Positions 61,401 through 64,000 of a stretch of 64,000 nucleotides of DNA are shown piece after piece (the stretch's first letter is position 1; every line of letters begins with the position of its first letter). Under the pieces are notes generated by a model. It was not told the origin of the DNA. It saw only the letters and a list, made by a program, of their open reading frames with translations, and did not search any database. The translations under genes and the position numbers were made by a program. Origin of the DNA: Phoronis australis (taxonomy: Eukaryota > Phoronida > Phoronidae); assembly GCA_002633005.1 (NCBI GenBank), contig NMRA01000131.1:361798-425797 (forward strand), read 5' to 3'.

Positions 61401-63962
61401 AGTTAGAATATAAATACAAAGAATAGGGATGAAAATAAAATATAACATGTAAAAAATAATAACCTTTGGTAAGATGGGCAATAAAAAAACAACACATAGG
61501 TACGACCATATGCCAAAAGTAATCTGGCAGGTAGAGGGTGAGTAAAATTAACGAGTGTTTGGACACGTACTATCTGTGAAGGTGACACAAGGAAATTGAA
61601 CTGAAACGTGTGAGATAACAAACAATATATAGACATGTGACAATCATCAGCCTGTTGTGACAATCATCAGCCTGTGAGAGCAAGAACTGACCAAACCCAT
61701 GACGTGACAACATGGACCAATAAGAAGGTTGGGAATAAATATCTTAACCATAGCCCTGGACAAAGGAATAACTGGATCATTCCAAATAGAGGAAAAAGGG
61801 GTGTGAAAGGTAAGATCCATCTACACACTCCTATCAATACAATTATTTAACACGTGAAATATCATTTGTGATCAAGATAATTGTGTACCAACAATAAAAA
61901 TATATGCGTCACTAGAGATCAGGAGACCAAGTTTGGCGAAATAGGGTCACTAAAATGACAAAATAAGATGGGCAGTAAAAAAGCACCACAAGAGAAATTG
62001 AAAACACAGCTAATGTCCATTACTATGCATGACCAAGTTCGGAACATCGTATCTTAGCAATTGATCATCGGATTCCCATGAAACTTGCAGATACCACGGT
62101 GACACTTTATACAAAGTTCTCTACTTTTATCAGAAATAGTACTTTTGTGATTTTTATGAAAAACTCAAAATTTGCACAAAACGAAAAAATTTTAACAGAA
62201 TTTCTACAATTTTATGTTGAAAATTAATAGCAAACGAAATTTACCCAGTTCTTGATACCATTGTTTTCCTGTGAATGTACCTCATTTGTTTTTTGTTTAA
62301 GTTTGCTAACAACATATGGTCACATGACTTAATTAATGTCACATTGGTAAAAAGTTAAAAATCAAAATCTATATGCTTTCAACTTGCAGAATATATTACA
62401 TTATGTTTAATGTTACTGAATCAAAATCTGTATGCTTTCAACTTGCAGAATATATTACATTATGTTTAATGTTACTGAATCAAATTCTATATGCTTTCAA
62501 CTTGCAGAATATATTACATTATGTTTAATGTTACTGAATCAAAATCTGTATGCTTTCAACTTGCAGAATATATTACATTATGTTTAATGTTATTGAATCA
62601 AAATCTATATGCTTTCAACTTGCAGAATATATTACATTATGTTTAATGTTATTGAATCAAAATCTATTGTTTTGCTAATTACACAGACTTGTCTGTAAGT
62701 TCCTGCATAACTTTAATTATAATTTGCATTATGATGACCAATATCAAGATCAAAGGAGGTTTTGAATTATGTGGTTGTAGTGCAAGAGACGACAGTCAGG
62801 AACTTCAGACTTCTGATATCCAGCTGCACAACACTTACTACAGATCAGACCCGTGAAATCAGCAATCACACCCAACTACTTGTCAGGTCATCTCGTGCAA
62901 AATTTCCACAAGGCCATCCCTTAAATGACAAATTTGGGATTCTCCGATTGCGGAGGTATAGTTATGTAGTAGTATTTAGTTATGTTTAAAATAATGTTCG
63001 CGGCTTTTGTTTCAACAACATGGTTCCATAGCTGAAACGTATTGTATCATTAGTCATGTTAACACGAGATGGGTCACGTTCATGACGTACTGGCTTTTGG
63101 AATTCATAATTTAAAGTGAACATCAAACTTTTGTAAAGTGTACCGGAAGCCTGACTTGTCCTGATGGAGCTCTGAATAGGATGGATACCCATTGTACCTC
63201 TTAGGAATGGTGCATATTTAGTGAAACCGTAGCATACAAAAGCAAAAAATGTCCCCCAGCAGCAGCAGCAGCAGCAGCAAGGTCCTCAAGGACTAAGAAA
63301 ACATCCCTTTACAGTGAGGTAAAATTATGTCTGCAACCCACTTACGTAAAGTGTAAAGCTTGACACGTGACTCGTTGATTGGAAGGAGGTTACCACTCAA
63401 TCAGCAAGTGTATCATGCTGAGACAGTAACGTTGTCTGTTCTATAATTCAACATCAAGTAGTATCACTACACCACCATATACAGACCGTAAGTTTCTGCA
63501 GACAAGCTCGAGACGCACCTTTGGAAAATATCAGTTTAGGGACCAGAGGTCAAATCCAAACATACACCTAAGGCACGTATTTAGAAGTAACCAATATATA
63601 CTGTAGGTGGCACACAAATTGAAAGCAAGAATTTTAACAAACAACATTGACGATGTATGATTGTTTACAGGTCAAATAACAGTTTATAGTTGAAAACTAT
63701 TTTAGGATTCAACCATGCACATTTTCCCCAAATGTATGCCTTGGGTGTATCTGTGGAAAATGATTCTTATATAAACCATTGGGTGATGTGCTTGTCCAAA
63801 GAAAACGCCAGTAACACTGAATATTAATGTGACCCTTACCTTCATACCTTCCCATCTGGACACAGCCCGTAAAGGTCTGAGTGCACGCAGAGTCCTCATT
63901 GCCTTCATTGCAGCAATGTTGCCCAAATTCATGGCTTCCATGGTTAAGCCAACAATAGAGAT
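42475..63962 (-). CDS. Nav1: Gene A: Nav1-type voltage-gated sodium channel alpha subunit, 3' half (7 exons)
   Basis: Spliced gene read on the minus strand. Exons in transcript order: 63962-63840, 59447-59169, 57652-57599, 56506-56369, 51007-50897, 45148-44878, 43601-42475. All junctions keep frame and give about 700 residues from domain III S4 to a TAG stop. The product is a plasma-membrane sodium channel alpha subunit that carries the action potential upstroke. Seen: S4 helices with a basic residue every third position in domains III and IV, the filter lysine in TFKGW (DIII) and alanine in STSAGW (DIV) of the DEKA ring, the gate [11 protein letters not shown], and a C-terminal IQ motif. The lysine plus alanine filter separates it from calcium channels (EEEE) and Nav2 (DEEA). 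Domains I and II must lie beyond 64,000. The next gene downstream on the same strand is a second Nav gene (B). Confidence 0.95.
43602..44877. other. Gene A intron between DIV S3 and S4
   Basis: No gene. A 198-codon minus-strand frame (44188-44784) matches nothing known. Around it CTCCATCGCAACTCCCC and GGGGAGCTGCGATGTTGATG form a loose inverted pair, so it may be an old nonautonomous element. Confidence 0.45.
43627..43678. repeat. Two-copy tandem repeat beside the last exon of gene A
   Basis: GGGGAGTGGACAGTGGTC occurs twice (about 43630 and 43657), starting 26 nt upstream of the 3' splice site of the DIV exon on the transcript strand. Confidence 0.8.
44878..45148 (-). CDS. Nav1: Gene A exon: domain IV S1-S3
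   Basis: 271 bp, entering in phase 0 and leaving with one base (G). The acceptor is CTCCTCTCCAG before TTCTAC and the donor is CTAG/GTGAGT. It encodes [20 protein letters not shown], then S1 and S2 with the acidic countercharge stretch ([19 protein letters not shown]) and S3 ([12 protein letters not shown]). 271 bp equals the length I recall for the corresponding vertebrate exon. The open frame extends upstream past the acceptor by chance; the acceptor was chosen because it joins IPRPK to FYIQRVVFD with the spacing of known Nav proteins. Confidence 0.94.
46125..46620. repeat. Minisatellite, about 11-bp unit CCAGTCAGGGG
   Basis: About 500 bp of variable units (CCAGTCAGGGG, CCAGTCAGGTG, CCACTCAGGAG and so on) in an intron of gene A. 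A long plus-strand frame across it reads as repeats of RGQSGASQG and is an artefact of an 11-bp period read three ways. Confidence 0.9.
46936..47641. repeat. Dispersed repeat, left flank of a LINE insertion
   Basis: It contains phrases that recur within itself and on the far side of the LINE (50152-50640): AAAATGGCCACTGGGTGGCA then CAAAATGCCTCGAAT; ATGCCAATTTCCAAA; AGATGACGTCATCGGAAAAT. The two flanks thus belong to one internally repetitive element (period about 330 bp) split by the LINE. Confidence 0.65.
47642..50151 (+). mobile_element. Decayed LINE (RT plus RNase H), 5'-truncated, inserted in another repeat
   Basis: Plus strand, antisense to gene A, in the intron before DIV S1. The RT region reads [75 protein letters not shown] and QAYADDIVL. 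RNase H follows: [51 protein letters not shown]. Then comes a C-terminal CPGCGTE...[14 protein letters not shown] knuckle. The order RT - RNase H - CCHC places it in the I/R1-type LINE group. At least five frame changes and lost residues (second motif A aspartate to S, RNase H NENAD to NENAG) make it dead. TACAGCCAT at 47633-47641 and 50152-50160 is a likely 9-bp target duplication. Confidence 0.85.
50152..50640. repeat. Dispersed repeat, right flank of the LINE insertion
   Basis: Continuation of the repeat at 46936-47641: GCACTAGTAGGTGCCACAGT, GGAAAATCATCGTCAG, AAAATGGCCACTAGGTGGCA, and AAAATTGCCACTAGGGGGCA. It has no coding potential of its own. Confidence 0.65.
50897..51007 (-). CDS. Nav1: Gene A exon: III-IV linker with the MFM fast-inactivation gate
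   Basis: 111 bp, 37 codons, phase 0 with the AT-AC acceptor (51,003 would be the edge if GT-AG is used). The donor is AAG/GTTGGT. The translation starts [14 protein letters not shown], continues [16 protein letters not shown] and ends KAIPRPK. MFM is the hydrophobic latch that docks behind DIV to cause fast inactivation. Vertebrates carry IFM and arthropods MFM, so this is the invertebrate form. The linker continues to the proline-rich IPRP before domain IV, as in all Nav1 channels. Confidence 0.93.
52238..52288. repeat. Two-copy 25-bp tandem repeat
   Basis: GAGTTGGGATAACTGGGTGC then AGAAA is repeated once with minor change (GAGTCGGGATAACTGGGTGC) in the AT-AC intron of gene A. Confidence 0.8.
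52374..52449. repeat. (CA)n microsatellite with (CAAA)n tail
   Basis: About 28 AC dinucleotides with one AT interruption, followed by four AAAC units, in the AT-AC intron of gene A. Confidence 0.95.
53030..53106 (-). repeat. tRNA-like sequence in the left arm of the palindrome
   Basis: Inverted partner of the unit at 53160-53235. The minus strand reads GGTCCCGATGGCTCAGTGGC ... ACGGTTAGCAGAAGG ... GGGTTTGAGTACC. The B box has lost one conserved base, so this half is more decayed. Confidence 0.5.
53160..53235 (+). repeat. tRNA-like sequence in the right arm of the palindrome
   Basis: CCAGTGGTCCCGATGGCTCA GTGGCTGAAGCATC ... CACGGTTAGC ... GGTTCGAGTCC. A and B boxes fit Pol III promoters, and the CGATGGCTCAGTGG-type head resembles a Ser/Leu-like tRNA without a clean acceptor stem. 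Probably a SINE-derived Pol III unit; a working tRNA cannot be excluded without folding. Confidence 0.55.
53328..56368. other. AT-rich part of the gene A AT-AC intron
   Basis: No gene or recognised element. CpG is nearly absent. The few open frames (for example 54286-54681 minus) show no domain. Confidence 0.5.
56369..56506 (-). CDS. Nav1: Gene A exon: domain III S6
   Basis: 138 bp, 46 codons, phase 0. The acceptor is CCTTCCACAG before GAAGAC. The protein starts [13 protein letters not shown] and continues through S6 ([20 protein letters not shown]), ending [12 protein letters not shown] at the entry of the III-IV linker. S6 lines the inner pore and carries part of the local-anaesthetic and activation-gate region. 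The 3' edge is not a GT donor: the base after AAG begins ATAAGTAT (see the AT-AC intron entry). A GT four bases further on (ATAA/GTATCC) would be a weaker alternative that also keeps frame. Confidence 0.93.
57090..57579. mobile_element. MITE-like inverted-repeat element next to the filter exon
   Basis: The left end GGGACCCTGTTTCAAGAAAC and the complement of the right end AGGGCCTGTTTCATGAAAAG agree over about 35 bp, continuing to TCAGACC / TAAGACC. It is about 490 bp with no transposase. An internal CTGTTTCATGAAATTTCTGA near 57165 repeats the terminal phrase. It lies in the gene A intron, ending 19 bp from the 54-bp exon that carries the DEKA lysine. Confidence 0.6.
57599..57652 (-). CDS. Nav1: Gene A exon: domain III selectivity filter (54 bp)
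   Basis: A 54-bp microexon-like exon, 18 codons in phase 0. The acceptor is TTGATATTCAG before GCAACG and the donor is GGG/GTAAGT. The translation is [18 protein letters not shown]. The K of TFKGW is the lysine of the DEKA ring and confers Na+ over Ca2+ selectivity. Vertebrate SCN genes also isolate this lysine on a 54-bp exon. Odd: the usual M-D after the tryptophan (outer vestibule, part of the tetrodotoxin site) is L-P here. A MITE-like inverted-repeat element ends about 19 nt inside the downstream intron. Confidence 0.94.
58516..58945. repeat. Minisatellite, 22-bp unit ACACACCATGTTCATGACCG
   Basis: About 19 tandem units of 22 bp with scattered changes (CATGTT/CAAGTT, GACCG/GAGCA), in the gene A intron between S5 and the filter exon. 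Confidence 0.93.
59169..59447 (-). CDS. Nav1: Gene A exon: domain III S4-S5 linker, S5 and extracellular turret
   Basis: 279 bp (93 codons), phase 0. The acceptor is CATGTTGCAG before GTGGTAGTC and the donor is ATC/GTACGT. It starts [16 protein letters not shown], a near-match to Nav S4-S5 linkers, then a hydrophobic S5 ([17 protein letters not shown]). A cysteine-containing extracellular loop follows with N-glycosylation sequons (NAS, NGT, NYT), then [15 protein letters not shown] leading into the pore helix. The selectivity residue falls in the next exon, as in other Nav genes. A plus-strand retroelement RNase H fragment starts only about 25 nt upstream of the acceptor, so the branch point of this exon may lie in transposon-derived DNA. 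Confidence 0.94.
59470..60290 (+). pseudogene. Retroelement RNase H fragment
   Basis: Plus strand, antisense to gene A. The frame 59529-59960 reads [20 protein letters not shown], then [20 protein letters not shown], then [11 protein letters not shown] with a premature stop. After frame changes, WIFSPGHAG and later [20 protein letters not shown] follow. This is the order of a LINE-type RNase H: TDGS (here TDRS), E, TDSQS (here TESQS), then PGHAG. The altered aspartates and stops mean it is inactive. It differs from the LINE at 47642. It begins within about 25 nt of the DIII S5 exon acceptor. Confidence 0.75.
60291..62358. other. Gene A intron, unassigned sequence
   Basis: No coding signal. 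The stretch 60420-61020 has the compact unique look of a retroelement terminus (GATTCTAGAATATTCTGAGA, repeated TGTTGCGTCA...GTGACCAGCAAG at about 60740 and 60805), but I could not find its pair. A 20-bp duplication, TGTGACAATCATCAGCCTGT, sits at about 61636-61675. Confidence 0.4.
62359..62667. repeat. Tandem array of a 59-bp unit, about five copies
   Basis: Unit AATCAAAATCTATATGCTTT then CAACTTGCAGAATATATTAC and ATTATGTTTAATGTTACTG, 59 bp, with only one to two differences between copies (TATATG/TGTATG, TTACTG/TTATTG). The low divergence means recent amplification. It is intronic in gene A. Confidence 0.95.
63257..63279. repeat. (CAG)7 microsatellite
   Basis: Seven to eight CAG units on the plus strand (CTG in the gene A transcript), in the intron below the DIII S4 exon. 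Confidence 0.95.
63840..63962 (-). CDS. Nav1: Gene A exon: domain III S3 end and S4 voltage sensor
   Basis: 123 bp, phase 0 at both ends. The acceptor is TCTTTTCAG before ATC and the donor is AAG/GTAAGG. The 41 residues end the third segment and give the domain III S4: [19 protein letters not shown], with K, R, R, R, R, R at three-residue steps, then WEGMK entering the S4-S5 linker. It is the first exon of gene A inside the window and the intron above it runs off the right edge. 123 bp is the length I recall for the matching vertebrate SCN exon. S4 moves outward on depolarisation; domains I-III mainly drive activation. Confidence 0.93.
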
Positions 63963-64000
63963 CTGAAAAGAGGCCACTCAGGTTAATTGCAAGATGACAC

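Overview
This is an animal (eukaryotic) window with spliced, intron-rich genes. All convincing host coding sequence is on the minus strand and belongs to two voltage-gated sodium channel (Nav) alpha-subunit genes in head-to-tail tandem. The inactivation gate is MFM, as in invertebrate Nav1 (vertebrates have IFM). Together with Penelope-like and LINE retroelements, tRNA-derived palindromes and strongly regional CpG depletion, this suggests an invertebrate, plausibly a marine deuterostome or lophotrochozoan. I cannot name the species from the sequence.

Gene A (63,962 down to 42,475, upstream part outside the window) supplies the second half of a Nav1-type channel in seven exons: the domain III voltage sensor, S5 and extracellular loop, the pore (K of the DEKA filter), S6, the III-IV inactivation linker, domain IV S1-S3, and one long last exon with the DIV voltage sensor, pore (A of DEKA), S6, EF-like region and IQ motif. 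It totals about 700 residues to the stop. Gene B begins at an ATG at 19,596 and runs off the left edge. Seven exons give the N-terminus and domain I from S1 to S5 and the start of the pore loop. I reconstructed all exons by splice sites and phase; every junction joins in frame. Several exon lengths (119, 129, 123, 54, 138 and 271 bp) equal those I recall for vertebrate SCN genes.

Two introns are of the rare AT-AC kind. In gene B, the intron splitting the S1 region has a textbook U12-type donor (ATATCCTTTTT) and branch site (TTCCTTAAC). In gene A, the intron just before the inactivation gate starts ATAAGT and best ends in AC. These are the two AT-AC positions known from vertebrate sodium channel genes.

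Layout: 1-19.6 kb is gene B with large introns (microsatellites, a decayed reverse transcriptase, a tandemly duplicated coding-like segment, a Penelope-like element with inverted arms). 19.6-40.9 kb is intergenic, with no gene I can support, but with a palindromic tRNA-derived element, an element with 11-bp inverted termini, and simple repeats. 40.9-42.5 kb is the probable 3' UTR of gene A. 42.5-64 kb is gene A; its introns carry several minisatellites, a 2.5-kb decayed LINE nested in another repeat, an RNase H fragment, a MITE and a second palindromic tRNA-derived element. By eye the left 40 kb is rich in CpG and the gene A region is poor in it, with a change near the gene A 3' end. This suggests that the two tandem paralogues differ in germline methylation.
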